Positions 1 to 6,750 of a stretch of DNA of 9,116 nucleotides are shown piece by piece. A program made the translations under genes and the position numbers. Where the stretch lies: NCBI GenBank assembly GCA_030064695.1, contig JASHYV010000051.1:1-9116 (forward strand), read 5' to 3'. The notes beneath the pieces are model-generated. The model had not been told where the DNA came from and searched no databases. It was given only the letters and a program-made list of their open reading frames with translations. The stretch's first letter is position 1. Each line of letters starts with the position of its first letter. The stretch is from Thermoplasmata archaeon. Lineage in GTDB: Archaea > Thermoplasmatota > Thermoplasmata > UBA184.

Positions 1-671
1 GTGAACCCGTCCCCGGCGCCGTCCGAGTCGTGCTCCGAATAGACGTAGCCCACGACGTAGCCGGTCGCGGGATCGAAGTACTCCTTCCAGGTGTACGTGG
101 CCGCGAACTGGCCATAGGAGTCGTCCCTCTCGTAGCTCCCGTTGCCTTCCGCGAAGATCGTGGCCACGTACCCCGTCGGGCTCTCCGAGTCCCGGTAGGA
201 GACGTTCGTCGAGACCACCGTCATCGGGGTGTTGAGCAGCTCGAACGTCGCGCCCTTCGTGAGGCTCGCATCCATGTAGAACCAGACGGTCGGATCGACG
301 TAGCCGGTCTGGTTGTCGGTGCCGTTCACGTAGAGAAAGCTCACGCCCGAGAAGGAGAAGGCGCCGGCTTCGGACCACGCGTAGTGGGTGCCGTCGCTGT
401 TCGAGTACGTGCCGGCCGCCGCATAGCTGGCGTTCGCGGTGCCGTTCGGCGCAACGCTCGTCACCGAGATCGATCCGTTGTAGTAGCCGGCGTCGGTGTA
501 GCCGGAGTAGTCCCCGGTCCCGTTCGCGACGAAGATCGTCTCGGAGTAGGCGAACCGGTCGCCGGCGTGGGGCAGATAGTGGTTCGCGGAGGCGCTCGGG
601 GCCGCGCCCACCGTCGGGACCAGGAGCAGCGCGGCTCCGAGGAGGATCAGGACGGCCGCCTCGCGGCTCAT
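1..671 (-). CDS. Secreted or surface protein with signal peptide, Asn-glycosylation-rich, partial (C-terminus off the left edge)
   Basis: I do not recognise a family. The visible 223 residues open with a short charged start (MSRE), a hydrophobic stretch at about 5-22 and small residues around 22-29 (GAAPSASA), which together look like a secretion signal or N-terminal anchor. The rest is rich in Tyr, Gly, Ser, Thr and Asn and predicted to be beta-rich. Eight Asn-X-Ser/Thr sequons fall at N50, N65, N76, N80, N116, N120, N156 and N177, as in archaeal S-layer and other surface glycoproteins. Near the edge, a DSDGAGDG stretch (about 215-222) resembles calcium-binding DxDxDG loops. The ATG is well supported: GGAGG at 678-682 lies six bases upstream and the start overlaps the preceding stop (ATGA, 668-671). 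It is the last visible gene of a coupled operon, so it probably works outside the cell with the two upstream products. Function unknown; being a real gene is fairly certain. Confidence 0.8.
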   Translation of the reverse strand, partial: MSREAAVLILLGAALLLVPTVGAAPSASANHYLPHAGDRFAYSETIFVANGTGDYSGYTDAGYYNGSISVTSVAPNGTANASYAAAGTYSNSDGTHYAWSEAGAFSFSGVSFLYVNGTDNQTGYVDPTVWFYMDASLTKGATFELLNTPMTVVSTNVSYRDSESPTGYVATIFAEGNGSYERDDSYGQFAATYTWKEYFDPATGYVVGYVYSEHDSDGAGDGF

Positions 672-2218
672 CCGGCGCCTCCCCCGATCGCCGCCATGCC
701 CGGACCGACCACGTGCGCATGCCCCGGATGGACGCCCCCGATGGCGCTGAAGGTGGAGAAGTACGTCCCGTGGACCACGAAGACGGGGACCCAGAGGAAC
801 GGGCCGCCGACGTAGTGGAAGCTCGGGTAGTTGCCGGCGGTGGAGACCGCCTTCTGCGTGGGGTCGAGCTCGTTGACGCTTCGGACGTCGACCCCATGGA
901 CCAGGCGCACCGCGAGCGTGATCAGCTCCGACTGGGCGAGCGGTCCGGTCTGCGCGCCGAGGATCTCGTACGCCTTCTCGAGCAGGTTCAGCGTCTCGTT
1001 CGCCTCGAGCACCGGGATCGAGGCCAGCACGGCGGCCGCGACGAGCGGGTACTCGAGGTACGCCCCGACGCCCCGCGCGAGGATCGCCATCTTGGTGCCG
1101 ACCGTCTCGGCCGGGAGCTGCGAGAGGGTGAGATAGGCGGAGGAGAGCTCCGTGTCCTCGCTCATGGAGTAGCCCCAGGACGCGAAGAGCTGCTTCAGGC
1201 TCGTGAACGAGGCGACCAGGTCCGGGTACGGGCGGTTCACGATGGCCAGGAGCGCCGCGGACTCGTAGGACGGGGTCACGGAGAGGAACTGCCGGAGCGG
1301 GTCGGTCGCGTACGTGCCGTCCCCCCGTCGCCCGGAGAGCAGGATCGAGGCGACCCCCGCGGCTGCCTGCTTGTCGACGCCCATCGAGCTGACCTGTGCG
1401 ATCAGGCTCGAGAGCTCGGGGGCGGTGTTGGCGATCGGCTGGCCGATGCTGGTCAGGACCTCGGACGCGAGCAGGAGGTTCTCGATGTTCTGCGTCATCG
1501 AGCGCACCGCGTCGTAGGCGTCGATGAACGCCGGGACCTTCTGGTCCGGCGTACCCGCCTGCTTCGCGAGGCCGATCGCAACGGCCCAGAGGTAGACGGG
1601 ATCCACGTCCGGGAGCGAGCTGAGCAGCGACGCATGGACCGCTGCGGCCTGGTGCGCGATCGAGTCCAGCTCGGCGTCGATGGCCTTGGCCTGGGCCCAG
1701 TACGCGGTGAACTCCTCGTCGCCGACGCGGTAGAGCGCCACGGTCAGGTCCCGGAGCGCCACCCGGCCGGCCGTGGTGATCGCGAGGAACCGGCTGTCGT
1801 ACGGGCTCATCACGTCGAGCTCCGCCTTCTTCACGAGCAGCGCCTGGAAGTCGGCCTCCCGCTTCGCGAGATCGGCCTCCAGGGCCTGGAGCGCCGACTG
1901 CTCCTCGTTGAGCCGGTCGACCTCGGACTCCTGCTGGTCGACGCCCTGGAGATGGAACAGGATCGAGTGCGTGCGGCGGGTGTCGGCGTCGATCTGGTCG
2001 GACTGCTGCTGCCGCTTCGCCTCCTCGTCGGCGATGGCCTGCTGGGCGGCCTGGAGCTGGCCCACTTCCTGCTCGAGCTGCGCCTTCTCGTCGGGCGAGA
2101 GGACGTCCACGAGACCCATCTGCTGGAGCGCCGAGAGGTCGGTGTCGGGGATCGTACCCTGGACCGCCCGCGCGCTCGCGCCCTGCAGGAACGCCGCGAC
2201 GTGGGCGCAGTCGGTCAC
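668..2218 (-). CDS. Coiled-coil plus helical-repeat protein of unknown function
   Basis: This is a 516-residue protein of no family I can name with confidence. After a short N-terminal segment, residues about 43-133 are rich in Gln, Glu, Ala and Leu with heptad-like spacing, a likely long coiled coil. Residues about 145-445 are almost entirely helical with a loosely repeated Leu/Ala pattern, which might be a helical-repeat scaffold. The pattern recalls the helical DUF4003 proteins of Firmicutes, but that is only a weak impression. The tail (about 466-516) changes character: aromatic and hydrophobic (FLWVPVFVV), then Gly/His-rich (GGVHPGHAHVV). There is no N-terminal signal, so it is probably cytoplasmic or peripheral. 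The GTG start overlaps the upstream stop as GTGA (2215-2218) and its own stop overlaps the next ATG, so translation is likely coupled. Its only cysteine is C4. A scaffold or adaptor role between a kinase-like enzyme and a surface protein is inference only. Confidence 0.8.
   Translation of the reverse strand: MTDCAHVAAFLQGASARAVQGTIPDTDLSALQQMGLVDVLSPDEKAQLEQEVGQLQAAQQAIADEEAKRQQQSDQIDADTRRTHSILFHLQGVDQQESEVDRLNEEQSALQALEADLAKREADFQALLVKKAELDVMSPYDSRFLAITTAGRVALRDLTVALYRVGDEEFTAYWAQAKAIDAELDSIAHQAAAVHASLLSSLPDVDPVYLWAVAIGLAKQAGTPDQKVPAFIDAYDAVRSMTQNIENLLLASEVLTSIGQPIANTAPELSSLIAQVSSMGVDKQAAAGVASILLSGRRGDGTYATDPLRQFLSVTPSYESAALLAIVNRPYPDLVASFTSLKQLFASWGYSMSEDTELSSAYLTLSQLPAETVGTKMAILARGVGAYLEYPLVAAAVLASIPVLEANETLNLLEKAYEILGAQTGPLAQSELITLAVRLVHGVDVRSVNELDPTQKAVSTAGNYPSFHYVGGPFLWVPVFVVHGTYFSTFSAIGGVHPGHAHVVGPGMAAIGGGAG
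678..682 (-). promoter_or_regulatory. Shine-Dalgarno site (GGAGG) for the secreted protein
   Basis: A GGAGG sits six bases before the ATG at 671, inside the end of the upstream gene. It is the only strong ribosome site in this operon and fixes the start of the secreted protein, whose signal peptide begins right at that ATG. The two upstream genes lack an obvious site. Confidence 0.6.
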
Positions 2219-3402
2219 GGCCGGTCGATGAGCGGGAGGAGGGTATTAAGCGACGCGTCGCCGAGCGCGTTCCGGATCTCCAGCTCGAGGCCCCGGGGGG
2301 TCGTCCGGGGCCGGACGTACCGGTCGGTGGCCAGCGCCCGCTCGAGCCGGCGCTCGAGCTGGTCCTTCCGGGACGCCTCGCCGCCGAAGCGCCGGACCCG
2401 CTCGCCCTCGATCTGGGCGTAGGCGAAGAGCAGCTCGTACAGCGACCGGTACGCCTGGTCCTCGATGCGCTCCCGGACGCGCCCCCGGTCCACGTCCTCC
2501 TCCTCGATCCCCTCGAGATCGACGAAGAACACGGTGCCGTCGGGCGCGACGACGGCGTCCTTGTCGAGCCAGACGTCGTGGAAGTCCAGGCCGAAGTACC
2601 GCCCGGTCGCGGCGTCGAGCCGGAGCGTGCGCGCGAAGAGGGTGAGCAGCGGCACGGTGGAGCGGAGGAACTCGAGCTCGAAGGCGAGCGCCCGCTCCGT
2701 CGAGTCGATCCCGAACCGATCGAAGACGTCCCGGACCCCGGCGCCGATCGTGTTCCGGGCGTGGAAGTAGATCCGCACGTTGGACGGCACGAGCCGGATC
2801 TCCTGGACGATGGGCCCGGTGAACCGGCGGAACCAGTGCAGGGCCCGGATCCGCTCCTCGACGGCCGCCGGCAGGGTGGCGATCTTCACGACCGGGGCGA
2901 TACGAAATCCCTCGATCGAGGTGAGTTCCGCGCGCCGCGACACCGCCATGGCGATCTGAGCGTGCTCCAGCCCCTGGCCGCCGTACGGGGAACCGCGGAG
3001 CCAGACCTCGCCCGTGAGGTAGCGCTCCGGGTCGGCGGGAACGTCGGGCACCGTCGGGTGTGCCAGGCGTCGCAGGAGGTCCGGGTCCCGGGTGAGCCCG
3101 GCCAGGGACGCTCGCGAGAACGGGGTCGGAGCGAACGGCTCGATCGTCGAACCGATGCCCTTCACGGAGAGGTGGAACGGCGTGCCGTCGAGCGTCGCGA
3201 TCGGGTCCGCGGAGACTGCGCCGCGGTTGTCGTCCTCGATCCAGGAACGGACGGCCGCCGGGGGCTCGTCGGCGAAGCCGGTCATCGCCGCGGGAAGGTA
3301 GAACCGGTCCAGCGGACCGAGGCTCACGCGAGCGAATTGCGGGTTCGTCTCGGTCGTCGCCGGGTACTCGGCCAGTCGCACGGGCGTTCCGGCAAGCCGC
3401 AC
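2215..3402 (-). CDS. Kinase-like fold protein, possibly distantly SelO/YdiU-like
   Basis: This 395-residue soluble protein has the layout of a divergent protein-kinase-like enzyme. A VKGIGS strand places a candidate ATP-binding lysine at K81, followed by TPFSR at about 93-97; together these recall the KGsGpTPySR motif of SelO (YdiU), the kinase-fold enzyme that AMPylates proteins. E146 in GLEHAQ could be the helix-C glutamate. VPSNVRI (205-211) recalls the SelO segment ApShvRf. DFHDVWLDKD (273-282) fits a catalytic loop, and FFVDLEG (292-298) fits the metal-binding strand, with D295 in the DFG position. It is shorter than SelO (about 480 residues) and lacks the YaGHQFG region. The start is GTG, the first start codon after an in-frame stop, with no clear Shine-Dalgarno site; GTG at codon 8 is an alternative. 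It heads the operon with the coiled-coil and secreted proteins. Kinase-like fold is likely, activity and substrate unknown; it could also be a small-molecule phosphotransferase or pseudoenzyme. Confidence 0.6.
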   Translation of the reverse strand: MRLAGTPVRLAEYPATTETNPQFARVSLGPLDRFYLPAAMTGFADEPPAAVRSWIEDDNRGAVSADPIATLDGTPFHLSVKGIGSTIEPFAPTPFSRASLAGLTRDPDLLRRLAHPTVPDVPADPERYLTGEVWLRGSPYGGQGLEHAQIAMAVSRRAELTSIEGFRIAPVVKIATLPAAVEERIRALHWFRRFTGPIVQEIRLVPSNVRIYFHARNTIGAGVRDVFDRFGIDSTERALAFELEFLRSTVPLLTLFARTLRLDAATGRYFGLDFHDVWLDKDAVVAPDGTVFFVDLEGIEEEDVDRGRVRERIEDQAYRSLYELLFAYAQIEGERVRRFGGEASRKDQLERRLERALATDRYVRPRTTPRGLELEIRNALGDASLNTLLPLIDRP

Positions 3403-3513
3403 GGGACCGGGGGTCCGGGAGGAGGACGGACGATTTCAACCTCTCGCGCGCCGGACGGCCCCGAGGCAGGCCTATATCGAGCCCGAACTTTGCCGATCGC
3501 AGCGAGGCCCACC
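3403..3513. promoter_or_regulatory. Divergent promoter region between the kinase-like operon and the Dps gene
   Basis: These 111 bases separate divergent genes. On the plus strand CCTATATCGA (3471-3480) is a TATA-like box about 40 bases before the Dps ATG. With archaeal spacing, transcription would start near 3500, leaving a short leader holding GAGG (3504-3507), a reasonable ribosome site. On the minus strand the same AT island reads TCGATATAGG and could serve the kinase-like operon with a leader of about 45-50 bases. A second AT-rich patch (3431-3440) could instead give a nearly leaderless transcript. A small perfect hairpin (3404-3416) abuts the GTG start at 3402. Assignments are by eye. 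Confidence 0.45.
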
Positions 3514-4041
3514 ATGCCGAAGAGCGGAACGACCACCCATGCCCACGTCGACCCGGCGCTGAGCGTACCTTCGGACCTGAATCCGGAGGGCATCCAGGAG
3601 ATCGCAGCGGAGCTGAAGCGACTCCTCGCGGACTGCTTCGCGCTCTACGTCAAGACGAAGAACTTCCACTGGCACATGTCCGGTCCCCACTACCGCGACT
3701 ACCACCTCCTGCTCGACGAGCACGGGGACCAGATCTTCGCGATGACCGATCCGATCGCGGAGCGGGCGCGGAAGCTCGGGGCCCTCACGCTCCACTCGAT
3801 CGGGGAGATCCGATCGCTCCAGCGGATCCGGGACGATGATCGGGAGTTCGTCGACGCCGTCGCGATCCTCACGGAGCTGCGCGATGACAACGCCGCGCTC
3901 ACCCGGTATCTGCGGGCCGCCCACGCGGTCTGCGAGCGTCATGGCGACGTGGCGAGCGCGAGTCTCCTCGAGACCTGGATCGACGAGACCGAACGGCGCA
4001 CCTGGTTCCTCGCCGAGACGGTGGGGTCCCCGGGCCCGTAA
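3514..4041 (+). CDS. dps: Dps-family ferritin (DNA-binding protein from starved cells)
   Basis: This 175-residue protein is a Dps miniferritin, which assembles into a 12-subunit shell, oxidises Fe(II) with peroxide and stores the iron, protecting DNA from Fenton damage. The signature KNFHWHMSGPHY and the following DYHLLLDEH are clear. The five classical ferroxidase ligands are all present with exactly the E. coli spacing: H52, H64, D68, D79 and E83 (E. coli 51, 63, 67, 78, 82). The N-terminal tail of about 25 residues has only one lysine, so DNA binding through it is doubtful. The ATG at 3514 is chosen because it follows GAGG at a good distance, gives the usual Dps length and lies downstream of a TATA-like box. 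Its stop faces the CoA transferase stop 27 bases away. It is the only plus-strand gene here and appears to be transcribed alone. An iron or peroxide response is expected from the family, but no operator was recognised. Confidence 0.95.
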   Translation: MPKSGTTTHAHVDPALSVPSDLNPEGIQEIAAELKRLLADCFALYVKTKNFHWHMSGPHYRDYHLLLDEHGDQIFAMTDPIAERARKLGALTLHSIGEIRSLQRIRDDDREFVDAVAILTELRDDNAALTRYLRAAHAVCERHGDVASASLLETWIDETERRTWFLAETVGSPGP

Positions 4042-4068
4042 CGGCTCGGGGCGGGCGTCGGGCGCGGT

Positions 4069-5598
4069 TCAGCGGCCCCCGCGGCCGAGCCAGGTCGGCT
4101 CGGCCGCTCCCATCGGGGTGAGGACCGGGTCCTCCCATCCGCCGGGCGTCTTCGAGAAGTGGACCGCGGGCGCGAGCCGCTTCAATCGGCCGAGCGGCGT
4201 GTCCCGCTCGATGACCTCCGGAGGCAGGAGCCGTTCCCGGAGCTTCAGGACGATCGGGATCAACTCCGCCGGTTTCGAGACCAGCTCCTCGTAGTGACGG
4301 AACGGATTCTGGGCGAACGTGCGGTCCTCGGGCGGGATCAGTCCGAGCGAGAGGTACCACATTGCGTTCCGCGTCAGGCTGACCGTCACGTGGTAGCTGC
4401 CGCCCTCCTTCGCTCGACGATAGAGCGCGGCGGCGGCGCCGGCCGCCCCCATGTAGCCGGTCACGTAGTCGTTGATCAGGGCCGTGGGCGGCATCGAGGG
4501 CCGTCCGTCCTCGCCCTCCGCCATCGCGACGCCGGAGGCGGCGGAGCCCAGCATGTCGAAGCCGCCGCGCTCCGACCAGGGGCCGCCCCACCCGTAGCAC
4601 CGGACGCTCACCACGACGATGCCCCGGTGCCCCTCGGCGAGCTGCTCGGGACCGAGGCCGAAGTTCGAGAGCTTCCGGCCCCGGAAGTTGTCGACAAAGA
4701 CGTCGGCCTCCTTCGCGAGCGCCCGGGCCCGGAGCTGGTTGTCCGGTCGGCGGAGATCGAGGTAGGTGGACCGGAAGCCCACGTTCGCATCGTCGTACAC
4801 CCACGGGTGCTCGAACTCGTCGACCGGGTTGAACTGCAGGACCTCCGCGCCCTGCTCCGCGAGGGTGCGGCCGACGACGGGCCCCGCGACCGCGTGCGTG
4901 GCCGACAGGACCCGAACGCCCGACAGCGGGCGCTTCGCCGGGCCGAACGGCACGGGGTCGCCGTCCGCGATCTTCCGGACGGCGATGACTGGCTCCTTCG
5001 CCAGGTACTGGCCCTGCGGGTGCTTCGCCCACTCGTCGGCGGTCCGCGCCATGCAGAGCGTGTGGCCGGCCTCGTTGGCGGCGTTCTCGAGATCGAGCGC
5101 GTCCCACTGGCGGATCGCGGCCGCGACCTGGTGGTGGCTCCGCCCGCAGTTGAAGAACTCCGTCCAGGCGAACTGCTGCGCCGGGTACACGGCCGACGGG
5201 TAGACCCACCGGCCGTCCTTCGTCTCAAAGGGGAAGACCGAGAACGGGTGGTTGTTCCCGATCGGGTTCGGATACGGCCAGCCGTTGAGCTTCGGGCCGA
5301 ACGTGAGCTCGGGGTCGATGCCGTGGGAAGCGCGCCGCAGGTCAATCGAGAGGTCCTGGCCCTTGCCGCTGCGCAGCTTCCCGATCGCGGCGGCCCCGAC
5401 GGCCGCCGCCATCGCCGCGAGGGCGAAGACGGAACCGAGGCGGATCGCGCTGGGAAACAGCGGGTCGGACCCGGTGAACGTGATCGTTCCGCCGGTGTCG
5501 GACGGGTGCACGCCCGTGCCCGCCAGGAGCCGGGCGAGCTGCGCCGGGAGGTCGTCGCCCGAGGGGGACGCCGCGGGGCGGCGCGCCGCGGGCGTCAT
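4069..5598 (-). CDS. Class III (CaiB/BaiF-type) CoA transferase, split-domain subfamily
   Basis: This 509-residue protein is a class III CoA transferase, an enzyme that moves CoA between carboxylic acids through a covalent aspartyl intermediate. The core is at about 224-411: RPLSGVRVLSATHAVAGPVVGRTLAEQGAEVL as the Rossmann start, STYLDLRRP, EADVFVDNFRGRKL, a YGWGGPWSERGGFD segment and NDYVTGY, where D377 is the expected nucleophile. The order is unusual against CaiB: the small domain (DGRWVYPSAVYP at about 128-139, HPQGQ at 193-197) precedes the Rossmann core, and the first half has its own GKGQDLSIDLRRAS helix-strand unit mirroring EGGSYHVTVSL at 399-408. I recall the same order in many bacterial CoA transferases of about 470 residues. 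The start is firm (GGAGG four bases before the ATG). It lies 66 bases after the lipocalin-like gene, probably in the marR operon. Substrates cannot be read from sequence. Confidence 0.92.
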   Translation of the reverse strand: MTPAARRPAASPSGDDLPAQLARLLAGTGVHPSDTGGTITFTGSDPLFPSAIRLGSVFALAAMAAAVGAAAIGKLRSGKGQDLSIDLRRASHGIDPELTFGPKLNGWPYPNPIGNNHPFSVFPFETKDGRWVYPSAVYPAQQFAWTEFFNCGRSHHQVAAAIRQWDALDLENAANEAGHTLCMARTADEWAKHPQGQYLAKEPVIAVRKIADGDPVPFGPAKRPLSGVRVLSATHAVAGPVVGRTLAEQGAEVLQFNPVDEFEHPWVYDDANVGFRSTYLDLRRPDNQLRARALAKEADVFVDNFRGRKLSNFGLGPEQLAEGHRGIVVVSVRCYGWGGPWSERGGFDMLGSAASGVAMAEGEDGRPSMPPTALINDYVTGYMGAAGAAAALYRRAKEGGSYHVTVSLTRNAMWYLSLGLIPPEDRTFAQNPFRHYEELVSKPAELIPIVLKLRERLLPPEVIERDTPLGRLKRLAPAVHFSKTPGGWEDPVLTPMGAAEPTWLGRGGR

Positions 5599-5602
5599 GC
5601 GC

Positions 5603-5607
5603 CCTCC
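5603..5607 (-). promoter_or_regulatory. Shine-Dalgarno site for the CoA transferase
   Basis: GGAGG within GGGAGGG lies four bases before the ATG at 5598. It is strong and shows that this gene is translated independently rather than by coupling, unlike the marR/lipocalin junction upstream. No TATA-like element is visible in the 66-base gap, so cotranscription with the upstream genes is the simpler reading. Confidence 0.55.
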
Positions 5608-5664
5608 CGGCCGGTCGCGAGGGTCGTTCGGCGTCGGTCGCTCGTCGTCCGTGGTCCCTGTGGT

Positions 5665-6750
5665 TCACTCGACATGGCCCAGATACATCAACTCCCAAAT
5701 CCCCGGGTCGCTCGCCTGCTCGGTCCGCTCTCCGTTCTCGTACTTCTCGACGGTCACGGTGCCACTGAAACGGAGATACGCGCCGTCGATGCGGGCGAGT
5801 CGCGCGAGGACATGCTTCACGCCGGTCACCGTGTCCGCGAACCGCTGGTCGAGCAGCGTCTGGCTGCGCTGGAAGATCACACGGTATCGCGTGGGCTGCC
5901 CCGCGCCGTACTCGTAGATCACCCGGTTCGCGACCGGCTTCTTGCTGTGTCCATCGGTGAAGACGTCCTCGAGCACCAGCCGCACCTGGTGGGCCTCGTC
6001 CGCCACGATCGCGCCGTCCTTCGCGAGCAGGAACTGGGGCAGCTCAGTGCGGCCGTACTCCGTCTCGGCGTACAGGTACGCCGCGATCACCGAGTACGGG
6101 CCGGCCTGCGCCCGTCCCCAGTACCAGTGGTTGAGGAGCTTCGACATCGCCACGTCCCCCCAGTTGTGGTCGTGGTACCCGATGCCGGTCCGGGTCCGAG
6201 GCGTCGCGTTCGGCTCGGTGATGGTCGCCGTCACCCGTCCCTGGGGCACTGACGGGAGCCACGCGAACAGGTGCTCGTCGCGGGCGCCGAAGTACGAGTG
6301 GCCCGTCTCCGGTCGCCAGGAAGGTACCTGGCCGACCAGTTCCACGTCCACCGAGAGGTCCGGGTGGACGACCCGGATCTGGTAGGTGTGCAGGTCGCCC
6401 CGGAAGTACGACTCCTGGATCCGGACGTCGCAGCGGTCCTTGCGGGCGCTGAACTGCTCCGGAGTGGCGTGGACGAAGATCTCCTTCGTGGGCTGACCGG
6501 GCCGGTCCAGGTTGACCTGGATCATCGGCGCCTCCGGGGCCTTCGGGTTCAGCATCCACTTGGTGTAGAACGTGATCACCAGCGACGACCCGTCCTCGAG
6601 ATGCGAGTCGAAGTACCACCACTCGTAACTGCCCGGGCCGCCGGTGGTGCGCATCCCGTCCTCCCACGGCGCAACGTGACCCCGCTGGAGTCCGAGCCGC
6701 GCGTAGTCCTCGTCCCGATCCGCCAGGCGGGCGAGCGGGGTCGCGGTCAC
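5665..6750 (-). CDS. CrtC/AttH-type lipocalin-like protein (carotenoid 1,2-hydratase-related)
   Basis: This 361-residue protein belongs to the two-lipocalin-domain family that includes carotenoid 1,2-hydratase (CrtC, hydroxyneurosporene synthase) and AttH. The family hallmarks are plain: YEWWYFD at 42-48 followed by a GSSLVITFYTKW strand, GYHDHNWG at 191-198, and HWYWGRA at 208-214. The rest is beta-rich, as expected for paired barrels that hold a lipophilic ligand. Known members add water to the terminal psi end of acyclic carotenoids or are uncharacterised; here no carotenoid gene is nearby, so the substrate may be another isoprenoid or lipid. The GTG start at 6750 is chosen because it overlaps the marR stop (GTGA, 6747-6750) and follows a G-rich stretch. 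The in-frame ATG at residue 33 would cut just before the first motif and is less likely. There is no signal peptide, so it is likely cytoplasmic. It is coupled to marR and followed by the CoA transferase. Confidence 0.85.
   Translation of the reverse strand: MTATPLARLADRDEDYARLGLQRGHVAPWEDGMRTTGGPGSYEWWYFDSHLEDGSSLVITFYTKWMLNPKAPEAPMIQVNLDRPGQPTKEIFVHATPEQFSARKDRCDVRIQESYFRGDLHTYQIRVVHPDLSVDVELVGQVPSWRPETGHSYFGARDEHLFAWLPSVPQGRVTATITEPNATPRTRTGIGYHDHNWGDVAMSKLLNHWYWGRAQAGPYSVIAAYLYAETEYGRTELPQFLLAKDGAIVADEAHQVRLVLEDVFTDGHSKKPVANRVIYEYGAGQPTRYRVIFQRSQTLLDQRFADTVTGVKHVLARLARIDGAYLRFSGTVTVEKYENGERTEQASDPGIWELMYLGHVE

Noticed and set aside
713..2422. Long plus-strand open frame opposite the coiled-coil gene
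   Set aside because: It is Arg/Glu/Gly-rich without recognisable features and crosses the junction of two coupled minus-strand genes. The minus-strand frame has sensible helical composition and overlapping stop/start junctions, so it is preferred.
2246..3439. Alternative frame of the kinase-like gene starting at TTG 3439
   Set aside because: The translation is almost entirely Arg, Pro, Gly and Ala. The other frame carries the kinase-like motifs and the coupled stop at 2215.
2578..3513. In-frame upstream extension of Dps by about 310 codons
   Set aside because: The extension is an Arg/Gly-rich antisense shadow of the kinase-like gene. The ATG at 3514 has a ribosome site and TATA-like box and gives the normal Dps length.
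4042..4068. Terminator between the convergent Dps and CoA transferase genes
   Set aside because: The 27 bases are GC-rich with no stable hairpin and no T tract on either strand, so nothing supports a specific terminator call.
4159..6252. Long open frame on the plus strand (about 697 codons) opposite the CoA transferase and lipocalin-like genes
   Set aside because: The translation is dominated by Arg, Gly, Val and Leu with no motifs, and it lies antisense to two well-recognised enzymes. It is a by-product of high GC content and few stops.
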